From NCBI RefSeq assembly GCF_000307265.1, contig NZ_DF158898.1:102196-166195 (forward strand): DNA of 64,000 bases. The letters are read 5' to 3'. Positions 1 to 8,148 of this stretch are shown here, piece by piece (the first letter of the stretch is position 1; the number at the start of each line of letters is the position of its first letter). This DNA comes from Oscillibacter ruminantium GH1. GTDB lineage: Bacteria; Bacillota; Clostridia; Oscillospirales; Oscillospiraceae. Both the position numbers and the translations under genes were made by a program. Under the pieces are notes generated by a model that saw only the letters and a program-made list of their open reading frames with translations, was not told the DNA's origin and did no database searches.

Positions 1-723
1 CGGCGTACCGATCTGCTGGATGACGCCGCCTTTCATAATAACGATGCGGTCGCCCAGTGTCATAGCTTCTGTTTGATCGTGGGTGACATAGAGGAACGTG
101 GTATTGATGCGGGTGCGCAGCTTGATTAGCTCCGCGCGCATTTGGTTGCGCAGCTTTGCATCCAGATTGGAGAGGGGTTCGTCCATCAGGAATACCTGCG
201 GGTTCCGAACGATGGCCCGCCCGATGGCAACCCGTTGGCGCTGACCACCGGAAAGCGCCTTGGGCTTGCGGTCTAGGTACTGGGTGATGTCCAAAATCTC
301 CGCCGCCTCGCGCACCTTGCGGTCCATTTCGTCCTTGGGCGTTTTCTTCAGCTTTAAGGAAAAAGCCATGTTCTCATAGACCGTCATGTGGGGGTACAGG
401 GCGTAATTCTGAAACACCATGGCGATATCCCGGTCCTTGGGGGCCACATCGTTCATCAGCCTGCCACCCATGTACAGTTCCCCGCCGCTGATCTCCTCCA
501 AACCCGCCACCATGCGCAGCGTGGTGGACTTTCCGCAGCCGGAAGGCCCCACCAGCACCACGAATTCCTTGTCGGCAATTTCTAGATTGAAATCCTGAAC
601 GGCCAACACGCCTTCATCGGTGATCTGAAGGTCAGCCAGTTTCTCGCCGCCGTCCTTTCGGTGCTTCTTGGCCTCTGTGTTGGGATAAACCTTCTTGATG
701 TTTTTCAAAATAACTTCTGCCAT
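1..723 (-). CDS. Carbohydrate ABC transporter ATP-binding protein (MsmX/UgpC type), 3' end cut by the window
   Basis: This cytoplasmic ATPase would energise the sugar importer encoded just upstream. The visible 241 residues hold Walker [10 protein letters not shown] (59-67), the Q-loop region VFQNYALYP, signature LSGGQ (157-161) and Walker B FLMDEP (178-183). These are followed by the D-loop SNLDAKL and the H-switch region YVTHDQTE. Residues about 15-38 ([12 protein letters not shown] and onward) form an N-terminal insertion seen in some Firmicutes UgpC-like ATPases. The C-terminal regulatory OB-fold domain lies outside the window. The start at 723 gives the family-typical [15 protein letters not shown], but no good Shine-Dalgarno precedes it. 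A 180-bp spacer (724-903) separates it from the permease gene, and I see no clear function in that spacer. Shared MsmX-like ATPases often serve several importers, so this one may not be specific to its neighbours. Confidence 0.93.
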   Translation of the reverse strand, partial: MAEVILKNIKKVYPNTEAKKHRKDGGEKLADLQITDEGVLAVQDFNLEIADKEFVVLVGPSGCGKSTTLRMVAGLEEISGGELYMGGRLMNDVAPKDRDIAMVFQNYALYPHMTVYENMAFSLKLKKTPKDEMDRKVREAAEILDITQYLDRKPKALSGGQRQRVAIGRAIVRNPQVFLMDEPLSNLDAKLRNQMRAELIKLRTRINTTFLYVTHDQTEAMTLGDRIVIMKGGVIQQIGTP

Positions 724-903
724 GCTTAGGGCTTTGACGGAGCCGCTTCCGCGCCGCCGCCTCGCGGGCAGACTTACGTCCGCGCCGCCTTACGGCAAGC
801 TCCACCGCTGCCGCACCGCAAGCCAAACGGAATACCTTTTTTTTCGTCCGGTCCGCCAAAAAGTGGAGCAGCGGAAACGGATTGAAATCGTGGGCGGGAA
901 ATG

Positions 904-1773
904 TTATTCCTTGACGCCGCCCAGCGTAACGCCCTCCACAATGTATCGGGAGAGAATGAAGTACATCACGAACATGGGCAGGATGGTGATGGACAGCGCC
1001 AGAAACACCACGCCGTAATCCGTACGGAAGGATTCACCCATCAGCATCTGCACAAACATGGGCAGGGTCTTTTTCCCACTGGAACTGATGATGAGGCTGG
1101 GGAGGAACAGATTGTTCCAGCTGGCAACGAACTGAAAAATGGCTTGTGTAGCCAGCGCCGGTTTCATCATGGGCAAAACGATGGTGTTGAAGGTGTGAAA
1201 CTCGCCGGACCCGTCGATGCGGGCGGCCTCCAAAATGTCCAGCGGCAAGGTGGCTGCCAGATATTGGCGCATAAAGAAGACCACCGCGGGAGTTGTGATG
1301 GCGGGCAGAATTAAGGGCAGGAAGGTGTCAATCAGGCCCAGATGCAGCATGAATTTGTAAAAGCCAACGGCAAAGACCTGCGTGGGAACCATCATCACTG
1401 CCAGAATAAAGCCCCAAGCAAATTTTTTTGCCTTGAAATTATAAGCGTAAAGCCCATAGGCCGTCAGTGCTGAAAAGTAAACGGACAAAGCCGTATAGGG
1501 AACGGCAACGAGCAGGGAGTTGCCCATACTGCCCCACGCCGTGATGCCAACGCCCTTTTGCTTTTGCGTAAAGGTGGCGATGTTTTCCATGAGATGGCTG
1601 CCAAAGAGGAAGGAGATGCTGGATTTCACGTCGTTAGAGGTTCGCGTGGCGTTGATAAACATCAGGTAAAAGGGGAGCAGGCTGAGTATGCAAAGAAAGA
1701 TCATGACCGCGGAGCGAAGCCGCCGTTGCCGCCGAAGGACTGGATTTTCCGGGGCGGAACGCCTCTTTTTCAC
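904..1773 (-). CDS. Carbohydrate ABC transporter permease, MalG/LacG type
   Basis: Inner-membrane permease subunit of a CUT1 sugar importer, 289 residues, the usual size. A first membrane helix lies at about residues 20-42 (SAVMIFLCILSLLPFYLMF), and several further hydrophobic segments follow. The cytoplasmic EAA loop that docks the ATPase reads EAARIDGSGEFHTFNTIVLP. The protein ends with IVEGVTLGGVKE, a typical MalG-family tail. Its ATG overlaps the end of the upstream permease gene by 4 bp (ATGA), which indicates translational coupling. The neighbouring lipoprotein, LacI regulator and GH94 phosphorylase suggest that the substrate is a beta-linked gluco-disaccharide or oligosaccharide. That substrate is inference. 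Confidence 0.93.
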   Translation of the reverse strand: MKKRRSAPENPVLRRQRRLRSAVMIFLCILSLLPFYLMFINATRTSNDVKSSISFLFGSHLMENIATFTQKQKGVGITAWGSMGNSLLVAVPYTALSVYFSALTAYGLYAYNFKAKKFAWGFILAVMMVPTQVFAVGFYKFMLHLGLIDTFLPLILPAITTPAVVFFMRQYLAATLPLDILEAARIDGSGEFHTFNTIVLPMMKPALATQAIFQFVASWNNLFLPSLIISSSGKKTLPMFVQMLMGESFRTDYGVVFLALSITILPMFVMYFILSRYIVEGVTLGGVKE

Positions 1774-2741
1774 GACTGCCCGCCCCCTTCCGCTTTTTTG
1801 CGCCGCCGTCCACTCTCGCTCTGGCGCATGGCTCGGAACAGGAACAGGCTGATGAGCACGGTGATAAGAAACAGCATAATGGAAACGGCGGCGGCCCGGC
1901 CGGTGTCCGTGCTGTGGAGCCGCATAATGTACATGGTCACGGTGGTGGAGGTATCGTCCGGCAGGCCGATGTATCCGCTGGCGTTGAACAGCGCCGGAAT
2001 GTCATAGAGCTGAAGTCCGCCGATGGCGGAGGTCACCAGCACATAGACAAGGATGGGTTTAAGCAGCGGCAACGTGATGCGGGTGAACTTCTGCCAAGTG
2101 CTGGCCCCGTCCAGATCCGCCGCCTCGTAAAGACTGGCGTTGATGCCCATCATGCCGGAGATCAGGAGCAGGGTGGTGTTGCCGTACCACATCCAGAGCA
2201 GGATGAAGGAGATGGCAAGGCTGGTTTCCCAAGTGCTGGACATGATGTTGGAATTTTGAGAAATTAGCCCGGCGTTCCGCAGAACGGACATCAGCGGGCC
2301 ATATTGACTCAAAAACGCGTAAAACAGCAGAGAAATGGAGGCGGCGGTGATGATATTGGGCATGTAGATCAGGACTTTGTAGGCTCCCTTGCCCCGCAGC
2401 CGAACCCGGCTGTCCGTCAGCCAAGCCGCCGCCAGCAGGGACAGAGCGATCTGAGGGATAAAGTTGAAGACCCAGATGCGCAGTGTGTTGCCCAGATATT
2501 TGAGAAAGTAGGCTTTCTCCCCGTCTGCCAGACCCAGCAACTTGAGATAGTTGCCAAGACCGGTAAACGTGATCGTCTCTTTTAAGTTGCGGGTGGTGTA
2601 TGCAAACAGACTGTAATAAAAGGTGCTGATCAGCGGCCAGAGTGAAAAAACAGTGTAAACAATAAAGAATGGCAGGATAAACCAATACCCGTACTTACTG
2701 TAACGAACGCTTTTGAGTTTTTCCGGCTTTGTGGTTTTCAT
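1770..2741 (-). CDS. Carbohydrate ABC transporter permease, MalF/LacF type
   Basis: Inner-membrane permease subunit of 323 residues that pairs with the MalG-type protein encoded next to it. The N-terminal helix is at about residues 19-41 (WFILPFFIVYTVFSLWPLI). A periplasmic-type loop follows, then the five-helix core. The EAA loop is EAADLDGASTWQKFTRITLP, the coupling helix that contacts the ATPase. The C-terminus is strongly basic (RQSESGRRRKKAEGGG). It follows the binding-protein gene in the same direction after a 73-bp gap, as in most CUT1 operons. Confidence 0.93.
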   Translation of the reverse strand: MKTTKPEKLKSVRYSKYGYWFILPFFIVYTVFSLWPLISTFYYSLFAYTTRNLKETITFTGLGNYLKLLGLADGEKAYFLKYLGNTLRIWVFNFIPQIALSLLAAAWLTDSRVRLRGKGAYKVLIYMPNIITAASISLLFYAFLSQYGPLMSVLRNAGLISQNSNIMSSTWETSLAISFILLWMWYGNTTLLLISGMMGINASLYEAADLDGASTWQKFTRITLPLLKPILVYVLVTSAIGGLQLYDIPALFNASGYIGLPDDTSTTVTMYIMRLHSTDTGRAAAVSIMLFLITVLISLFLFRAMRQSESGRRRKKAEGGGQS

Positions 2742-2814
2742 GGACGCACTTCCCCCATTTCCCGAAGCTCCCCCTCCCGCCTGTTTTGGGAGGGGGAGCC
2801 CGTGGTTACGGTGT

Positions 2815-4215
2815 TCAGCCCACGTTCAGGTAAGAGTACCGGTCGTGGATGGCGGATTTGAAGTTGGAGACGGCGGTGTCCAGATCGACGCTGCCGGAGG
2901 CATACTCCGACACGGCAGTGGGCAGCAGCTGCTCGCAGATGACCTGATCCTCACCCACGGCCAGAACATGGATGCCGTTGCACTTGTCGGCAAAGAAGCC
3001 GATGATATCCTGATCGTTGTAGCACTTAAAGGTGCTGGAGGTTCCGGAGCCGTGCTCCTGAATGTCAGAAATCGCTTTTGCGTTATTGACGTAATCGCCG
3101 TTTGCGGTGTTGATTTCCACCATAGAGTCGGCGTTGCAGGTGACATAGTAGAGAATGTCGCGGGCCAGCTGGGTGTCGGAGCACTCCGCCGTGGCGGCAA
3201 GGCCGGTGCCGCCCCAATAGAATGCCTGCGGCCCTTGAATCAGAACCGTGTTGTCGGTCCAAGTGTCGGTCAGGCACCAATAGGAGTACCACGGGCAGCC
3301 GGTGAAGGCAATGCAGGCCTCGGTGTTCACGCCGTCGCCGTCTTTCAGCGCGGCCCAGTCGGGCTTCCACATCAGCGTGTCAAAGGTCAGACCCTTGAGC
3401 TGCTTGCTCAGTTCCAGATAGTCCTTGATTGCGTCGTCCACAACAATGTTGTCTTTGTCGTTATACCATGCCTGAGAACGGGCGCCGTTGCAGAAAACGT
3501 ATTTCAAGTCGTCGGTTCCGCTGAGCAGCTTCACCTTTCCGCCGGAAGCGTCGTTCACCTGCGCGGAAACCTTTACCACCTTGTCCCAAGTGGAGAACAT
3601 CTCCTGAAGAGCGGCGGGATCGGTGGTGCCCAGATACTGCTGGGCCAGATCCGCGCGGATTTGCCAGCAGCCGGGAGTCGCCTGCCAGAACAGGGCGTAT
3701 GTATCGCCGGAGGCAGCGTCGGACCCCAAGTTCAGATTATAGTCGTACATGTCGGACATGTCGTCGGCGGTAATGCCCAAATCCGCCACGTTTTTCAGCA
3801 GACCGGACTGGACGTACTTCTGTACATAGCCAACCTCCAGCAGCATAATGTCCGGATACAGCTCGTTGCCGGGGTCCGCCAAAATGGCGTCAATTTTGTC
3901 CTGATAGATGTCGGAGTTGCCTACGTTTACGAATACGATGCGGTCCATATCGGCCTGACTGAGATATTTGGGAAGGACTTTCTCCTGAATGGTCGTAAAG
4001 TCGGCGTTCCACGCCCAGATTACAAAGGCGTTCGCGGCGCTGGGGTCGCCGGTGACGGCGGTGCTGTCCTCGGCGCTGGCGGATGCCGATGCAGATGCAG
4101 ACGCGGAGCTCCCGGAAGAGACAGCGGCAGAAGGGGCGGCTCCGCCGCCGTTTCCGCAGGCGGCCAGACTAAGAAGCATCATCATCGAGAGAAGTGCGGC
4201 AAGGACTTTTTTCAT
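2815..4215 (-). CDS. Extracellular solute-binding lipoprotein of the sugar ABC importer
   Basis: Predicted cell-surface receptor that delivers sugar to the two permeases downstream. The chosen ATG at 4215 has GGAGGAAT just upstream. It begins with a lipoprotein signal MKKVLAALLSMMM and a lipobox ending LAAC, so Cys20 should be lipidated. Upstream in-frame codons lack a ribosome site and would bury the signal peptide. A Gly/Ser/Ala-rich linker, including an Ala-Ser alternation, joins the lipid anchor to the folded domain, which starts near NAFVIWAWNADF. The mature domain is rich in Trp and Tyr, as expected for carbohydrate binding. The length of 466 residues fits the CUT1 binding-protein family. 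I cannot name the ligand from sequence. The locus favours cellobiose or a related beta-glucoside. Confidence 0.9.
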   Translation of the reverse strand: MKKVLAALLSMMMLLSLAACGNGGGAAPSAAVSSGSSASASASASASAEDSTAVTGDPSAANAFVIWAWNADFTTIQEKVLPKYLSQADMDRIVFVNVGNSDIYQDKIDAILADPGNELYPDIMLLEVGYVQKYVQSGLLKNVADLGITADDMSDMYDYNLNLGSDAASGDTYALFWQATPGCWQIRADLAQQYLGTTDPAALQEMFSTWDKVVKVSAQVNDASGGKVKLLSGTDDLKYVFCNGARSQAWYNDKDNIVVDDAIKDYLELSKQLKGLTFDTLMWKPDWAALKDGDGVNTEACIAFTGCPWYSYWCLTDTWTDNTVLIQGPQAFYWGGTGLAATAECSDTQLARDILYYVTCNADSMVEINTANGDYVNNAKAISDIQEHGSGTSSTFKCYNDQDIIGFFADKCNGIHVLAVGEDQVICEQLLPTAVSEYASGSVDLDTAVSNFKSAIHDRYSYLNVG

Positions 4216-4311
4216 TTTGATTCCTCCATATCCAAATTTGTTTCCAAACATGTGCCGTATGGTTTGCGCCGGTCGTTTATCCACGCGCCCGCTGCGGGCG
4301 GAGAATATGGA

Positions 4312-5319
4312 TTACAGCTGCTTCACAGAGCCGCCGATCAGCAGTTCGCCGGGAATCAACTCTTGGCGGGGGAGATGGGTGCGGGACTGCTCAATGGCCT
4401 CGATGAGCATGCGGGCGGCGTGGCTGCCCAGACGCTCGGTGTCCTGACGGATGGTGGTGAGTATGGGGCGCAGAGCCTGACTGAGATAGATACCGTCGTA
4501 TCCGGCTACACTGATGTCGTCCGGAACGGAAAGGCCCATAGCTTCCAGCTGGTTCCGTCCGCCCAAATAAGAGAAATCGTCGGGATAGAGGATGCAGGTG
4601 GGAGGGACGGGCAGACTTAAAAGCGCCTGTGTAGCCTGTGCGCTGGACGTTGGGTCGCGATAGCGGGCGGGGCGGATATACGCCTCCGGAACCTCCGCCC
4701 CCAGTTCCTCGCAGGTGCGGCAGAAACTGGCCAGACGGCTGCGGGTGACTGAGGTCATCTCGCCATGGATATAGGCAATGCGCCGATGACCCTTTTCATA
4801 GACGTGGGTCACCAAATCCTGCATCCCCTTCACGTTGTCGGAGACAACTGCGCCCCGCTGGTCAAATACATGGTCCACGGTGACAACCGGAATATCACTG
4901 CTTACCAATTCCCGTACCGCGGGGTCTTCGAAATCCACGCAGGCGATGATGACTCCGTCGCAGTTGCGATAACGGCAGTGCTCCAGATAGGACATGGAGC
5001 TGCCGCCCAAATTCTGGCTGATAAAGGTTAAATCATAGCCGCCGCACTCCGCTTCGTTTTTAAAGTCGTTGAGAACGGCGGAAAAATAATCGTGACGCAG
5101 ACCGCTTTGCAGTTGGTCCACAAAGAGGACGCCGATGTTATGGGAACGATTGGTCTTCAGCAGCCGGGCCGCGGCGTTGGGTGTGTAGCCCATCTCCTCC
5201 GCCGTTCGGCGGACCAGAGCCACCGTCTCTTCACTAACGTCGGGGTAGCCGTTGAGAACCTTGCTGACTGTGGAGTGCGATACTCCGCAGGCTTTTGAAA
5301 TGTCTTTGATGGTCACCAT
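4312..5319 (-). CDS. LacI-family transcriptional regulator
   Basis: Sugar-responsive repressor of 335 residues. The N-terminal helix-turn-helix reads VTIKDISKACGVSHSTVSKV, followed by the hinge helix region NAAARLLKTNRS. The rest is a periplasmic-binding-protein-like effector domain. The start at 5319 is preceded by GGAGGAAT. Longer in-frame starts add 24 residues before a canonical LacI N-terminus and have no ribosome site. It is divergent from the phosphorylase gene at 5577 and precedes the importer genes in its own direction. A LacI-style palindrome lies in its 5' untranslated region (5340-5351) and a near-identical one lies in that of the phosphorylase (5530-5541). It therefore probably represses both and itself. 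Confidence 0.93.
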   Translation of the reverse strand: MVTIKDISKACGVSHSTVSKVLNGYPDVSEETVALVRRTAEEMGYTPNAAARLLKTNRSHNIGVLFVDQLQSGLRHDYFSAVLNDFKNEAECGGYDLTFISQNLGGSSMSYLEHCRYRNCDGVIIACVDFEDPAVRELVSSDIPVVTVDHVFDQRGAVVSDNVKGMQDLVTHVYEKGHRRIAYIHGEMTSVTRSRLASFCRTCEELGAEVPEAYIRPARYRDPTSSAQATQALLSLPVPPTCILYPDDFSYLGGRNQLEAMGLSVPDDISVAGYDGIYLSQALRPILTTIRQDTERLGSHAARMLIEAIEQSRTHLPRQELIPGELLIGGSVKQL

Positions 5320-5339
5320 AGTATTCCTCCACACGAATC

Positions 5340-5351
5340 GAACACGTTTTC
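5340..5351. promoter_or_regulatory. Candidate LacI operator upstream of the lacI-type gene
   Basis: GAACACGTTTTC is an even palindrome with a central ACGT (10 of 12 positions symmetric), as LacI-family operators usually are. Its reverse complement GAAAACGTGTTC matches the site at 5530-5541 in 11 of 12 positions. It sits just downstream of the -10 box at 5360-5365, a position suited to repression. Binding by the adjacent regulator is inference. Confidence 0.55.
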
Positions 5352-5359
5352 GTAACTCC

Positions 5360-5388
5360 ATTATATTTTCCAATTTCATCCACGTCAA
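5360..5388 (-). promoter_or_regulatory. Promoter of the LacI regulator and probably the importer operon
   Basis: On the minus strand TTGACG (5383-5388) and TATAAT (5360-5365) are separated by 17 bp, a near-consensus sigma-A promoter. It lies in the 257-bp divergent spacer and reads into the regulator. The spacer between the regulator and the binding-protein gene (4216-4311) shows no comparable promoter, so the importer genes may depend on this one. Confidence 0.7.
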
Positions 5389-5472
5389 CACTTTTCTTGG
5401 TGAAAAATTCTATAATAATTTAGAGATTAATTTGTAATAAATGTTAAAAAATGAAATGTTTTCAAATTATTC

Positions 5473-5501
5473 TTGTGCAAAATAAAAAATTGCGCTATGG
5501 T
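5473..5501 (+). promoter_or_regulatory. Promoter of the GH94 phosphorylase gene
   Basis: TTGTGC (5473-5478) and TATGGT (5496-5501) have a 17-bp spacer, in an AT-rich stretch unlike the surrounding G+C-rich DNA. The candidate operator at 5530-5541 lies about 30 bp downstream of the -10 box, where a bound repressor would block the polymerase. Confidence 0.5.
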
Positions 5502-5529
5502 AGGGGCATCTGTTAGAAACTGTAATTGC

Positions 5530-5541
5530 AAAAACGTGTTC
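5530..5541. promoter_or_regulatory. Candidate LacI operator upstream of the phosphorylase gene
   Basis: AAAAACGTGTTC is the same element as at 5340-5351 in inverted orientation, with one mismatch. It lies in the 5' untranslated region of the phosphorylase. Two copies flanking the divergent promoters argue for joint control, though the shared 10-mer also occurs once by chance at 21342. Confidence 0.55.
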
Positions 5542-5576
5542 TTTAATGTTTAAATTGAAGTGGAGGCGGCTTTTCT

Positions 5577-8006
5577 TTGAAATTTGGGTACTTTGATGAT
5601 GAAAATAGGGAATATGTCGTAGAAACTCCCGCAACGCCGCTGCCGTGGATCAATTATTTGGGGAATCAGGATTTTTTCGGCCTGATCTCCAACACCGGAG
5701 GCGGATATTGCTTCTACCGGGACGCCAAACTCCGGCGGCTCATTCGCTATCGCTATCAAAACGTTCCCGCAGATATGGGAGGGCGATTTTTCTATCTCCG
5801 GGAGCCGGAAAAGACTCCATGGAGTCCGGCGTTTCTCCCATGCGGAACGGCGCTGGACCGCTATCGCTGCCGCCATGGGCTGGGCTATACGGTGTTTGAA
5901 AGCGAGAAGGATCATCTGGCCGCATCGCTGACAGCCTTTATCCCCTTGCACGAAACCTGTGAAGTTCACAGCCTGACTTTAAAGAACAACGGGAAGCAGG
6001 AAAAGGAGATCGAGCTTTGGGGGGCGGTGGAGTGGTGTTTGTGGAACGCGGCGGACGACGCGGCCAACTTCCAGAGGAACCTGAACACCGGCGAGGTGGA
6101 GACGGAGCCTTCCGTTATTTATCACACCACGGAGTATCGGGAGCGGCGGGATCACTACGCTTGGTTTTCTGTCAACACGCACACCGATGGCTTTGAGACA
6201 GATCGGGACGAATTTTTGGGGCCGTTTGGCGACTGGCGTGCACCCCGGCAGGTGACGGCGGGGCAGAGCAAAAATTCCGAGGCCCATGGCGGAGCCCCCA
6301 TCGCCGCTCACCGCATAACAGTGAAGCTGGAGCCGGGCGAGGAGACACGGTACGTCTTTTTGCTGGGTTATGCCGAAAATCCACGGGACCAAAAGTTTTC
6401 TGCCCCCGGCGTTGTGCGAAAGGATGGGGCGCGGCGGGTCGTAGATCGGTTTCTGAATCCCGCCGCGGCGGATGCCGCGCTGGCGGAGCTGAAATCCTAC
6501 TGGACGGAACTGCTGTCCGTTTACACGGTATCCAGCAAAGAGCCCAGGCTGGATCGGATGGTAAACATCTGGAACCAGTACCAGTGCATGGTGACCTTTA
6601 ACATGAGCCGCTCCGCCAGCTATTTTGAAAGTGGAATGGGCCGGGGTATGGGCTTCCGGGACAGCTGCCAGGATTTGCTGGGCTTTGTCCATCTGATCCC
6701 AGATCGGGCGCGGGAGCGCATTTTGGACATCGCCGCCGTCCAGAAGCCGGACGGCTCTACCTACCACCAATACCAGCCTTTGACCAAGCGGGGAAATAAC
6801 GACATCGGCTCCGGCTTTAACGACGATCCACTGTGGTTGGTGGCTGCGGTGTGTGCCTACCTGCGGGAGACGGGGGATTTTTCCATTCTGGAAGAGCTGG
6901 TTCCCTTTGACAGCCGCCCCGGCAGTGAGGCACCGCTGCTGGAGCATCTGCGGTGCAGCGTCCACTTCACCATGAACCATTTAGGCCCCCACGGTCTGCC
7001 CCTGATCGGAAGGGCGGACTGGAACGACTGCCTGAATCTGAATTGCTTTTCCGAGGAACCGGGAGAGAGCTTTCAAGTCACCGGTCCCAGCGACGGGGTG
7101 GTGGCAGAGAGCGTCTTTATTGCCGGCATGTTCGTGAAATACGGGCGGGAATACGCCGATCTGTGCCGCTGGCTGAAGCTGGGTGACGAAGCGGCGCGCG
7201 TGGACCAAGCGGTCGCAGACATGGAAAAAGCCGTCCTTACGGACGGCTGGGACGGAGCGTGGTATCTCCGGGCTTATGACGCAGCGGGAAATCCCGTGGG
7301 CGGAGAATCCTGCACCGAGGGACAGATTTTCATCGAGCCGCAAGGTTTCTGCGCCATGGCGGGTATCGGTGGGGCAGAGGGGCGGCCCCAAAAGGCGCTG
7401 GATTCCGTTCGGAAGCATCTGCTGGGGGACTACGGCGTGGAGCTGCTCACCCCTTGCTATACCGCGTATCACAAGGAGTTGGGGGAAATCACCAGCTATC
7501 CACCCGGCTACAAGGAAAACGGCTCCGTTTTCTGCCACAACAACCCTTGGCTTTCCATCGCGGAAACAGAGCTTGGCAGAGGGGAAGAAGCTTTCGACGT
7601 CTATCGCCGCATCTGCCCTGCATGGGTGGAGGAGCGCTCGGAGATTCACCGAACGGAGCCGTATGTATACAGCCAGACGGTGGCGGGACGCGCTGCCGCC
7701 CGACCCGGCGAGGCAAAAAACAGCTGGCTTACCGGGACTTCCGCTTGGTCCTTCGTAAATATCAGTCAGGCGATCTTAGGCATTCAGCCGGATTATGATG
7801 GGCTGCGCATTCGCCCGTGCCTGCCGAGGGAGCTAGGGGAACTGACTGTCTGCCGACGGTTCCGGGGCGTGGATTATACCATCCACATCCGTAACGGCGG
7901 CGGACACCGCCCCCAGCTGCGACTGAACGGTCTGCCGCTTGCAGGCGATCTGGTTCCGCTCCCGCCAGAGGGGGTCAAAACCTGCCATGTGGAAGTGCGG
8001 CTGTGA
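5577..8006 (+). CDS. cbpA: Glycoside phosphorylase of family GH94, probably cellobiose phosphorylase
   Basis: Cytoplasmic enzyme predicted to split cellobiose with phosphate into alpha-glucose-1-phosphate and glucose, saving one ATP per disaccharide. The protein has 809 residues, close to the roughly 811 of clostridial cellobiose phosphorylases, and resembles them throughout (MKFGYFDDENREYVV at the start). The N-terminal beta-sandwich carries NTGGGYCFYRDAKLRRLIRY. The (alpha/alpha)6 catalytic part carries ASYFESGMGRGMGFRDSCQD and GRADWNDC (478-485). The second Asp of DWND, residue 484, is the expected general acid. The start is TTG with GGAGG 10 bp upstream, since no ATG fits. Specificity for cellobiose over laminaribiose, cellodextrin or chitobiose is inferred from overall resemblance. 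The phosphorylase and the divergent importer fit an uptake-then-phosphorolysis route. Confidence 0.92.
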   Translation: MKFGYFDDENREYVVETPATPLPWINYLGNQDFFGLISNTGGGYCFYRDAKLRRLIRYRYQNVPADMGGRFFYLREPEKTPWSPAFLPCGTALDRYRCRHGLGYTVFESEKDHLAASLTAFIPLHETCEVHSLTLKNNGKQEKEIELWGAVEWCLWNAADDAANFQRNLNTGEVETEPSVIYHTTEYRERRDHYAWFSVNTHTDGFETDRDEFLGPFGDWRAPRQVTAGQSKNSEAHGGAPIAAHRITVKLEPGEETRYVFLLGYAENPRDQKFSAPGVVRKDGARRVVDRFLNPAAADAALAELKSYWTELLSVYTVSSKEPRLDRMVNIWNQYQCMVTFNMSRSASYFESGMGRGMGFRDSCQDLLGFVHLIPDRARERILDIAAVQKPDGSTYHQYQPLTKRGNNDIGSGFNDDPLWLVAAVCAYLRETGDFSILEELVPFDSRPGSEAPLLEHLRCSVHFTMNHLGPHGLPLIGRADWNDCLNLNCFSEEPGESFQVTGPSDGVVAESVFIAGMFVKYGREYADLCRWLKLGDEAARVDQAVADMEKAVLTDGWDGAWYLRAYDAAGNPVGGESCTEGQIFIEPQGFCAMAGIGGAEGRPQKALDSVRKHLLGDYGVELLTPCYTAYHKELGEITSYPPGYKENGSVFCHNNPWLSIAETELGRGEEAFDVYRRICPAWVEERSEIHRTEPYVYSQTVAGRAAARPGEAKNSWLTGTSAWSFVNISQAILGIQPDYDGLRIRPCLPRELGELTVCRRFRGVDYTIHIRNGGGHRPQLRLNGLPLAGDLVPLPPEGVKTCHVEVRL

Positions 8007-8074
8007 ACGGCCTGACGTTCGTTGAAACAGCGTGAAAAAACAGATGCCGGAAAAACCTCGCCATGACCAGTCTT

Positions 8075-8116
8075 AAAAAAACAGGACGGAGACGCCAAAG
8101 CGGCGGCTCCGTCCTG
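8075..8116 (-). terminator. Intrinsic terminator of greA-lysS
   Basis: Arms CAGGACGGAG (8082-8091) and CTCCGTCCTG (8107-8116) form a perfect 10-bp stem. On the minus strand it is followed by seven U residues, so it ends lysS transcription. It may also stop the convergent phosphorylase transcript, although no T-run follows on the plus strand. Confidence 0.85.
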
Positions 8117-8148
8117 CTTCTATATGCCGCATGGCGGCGTTTGAACAA

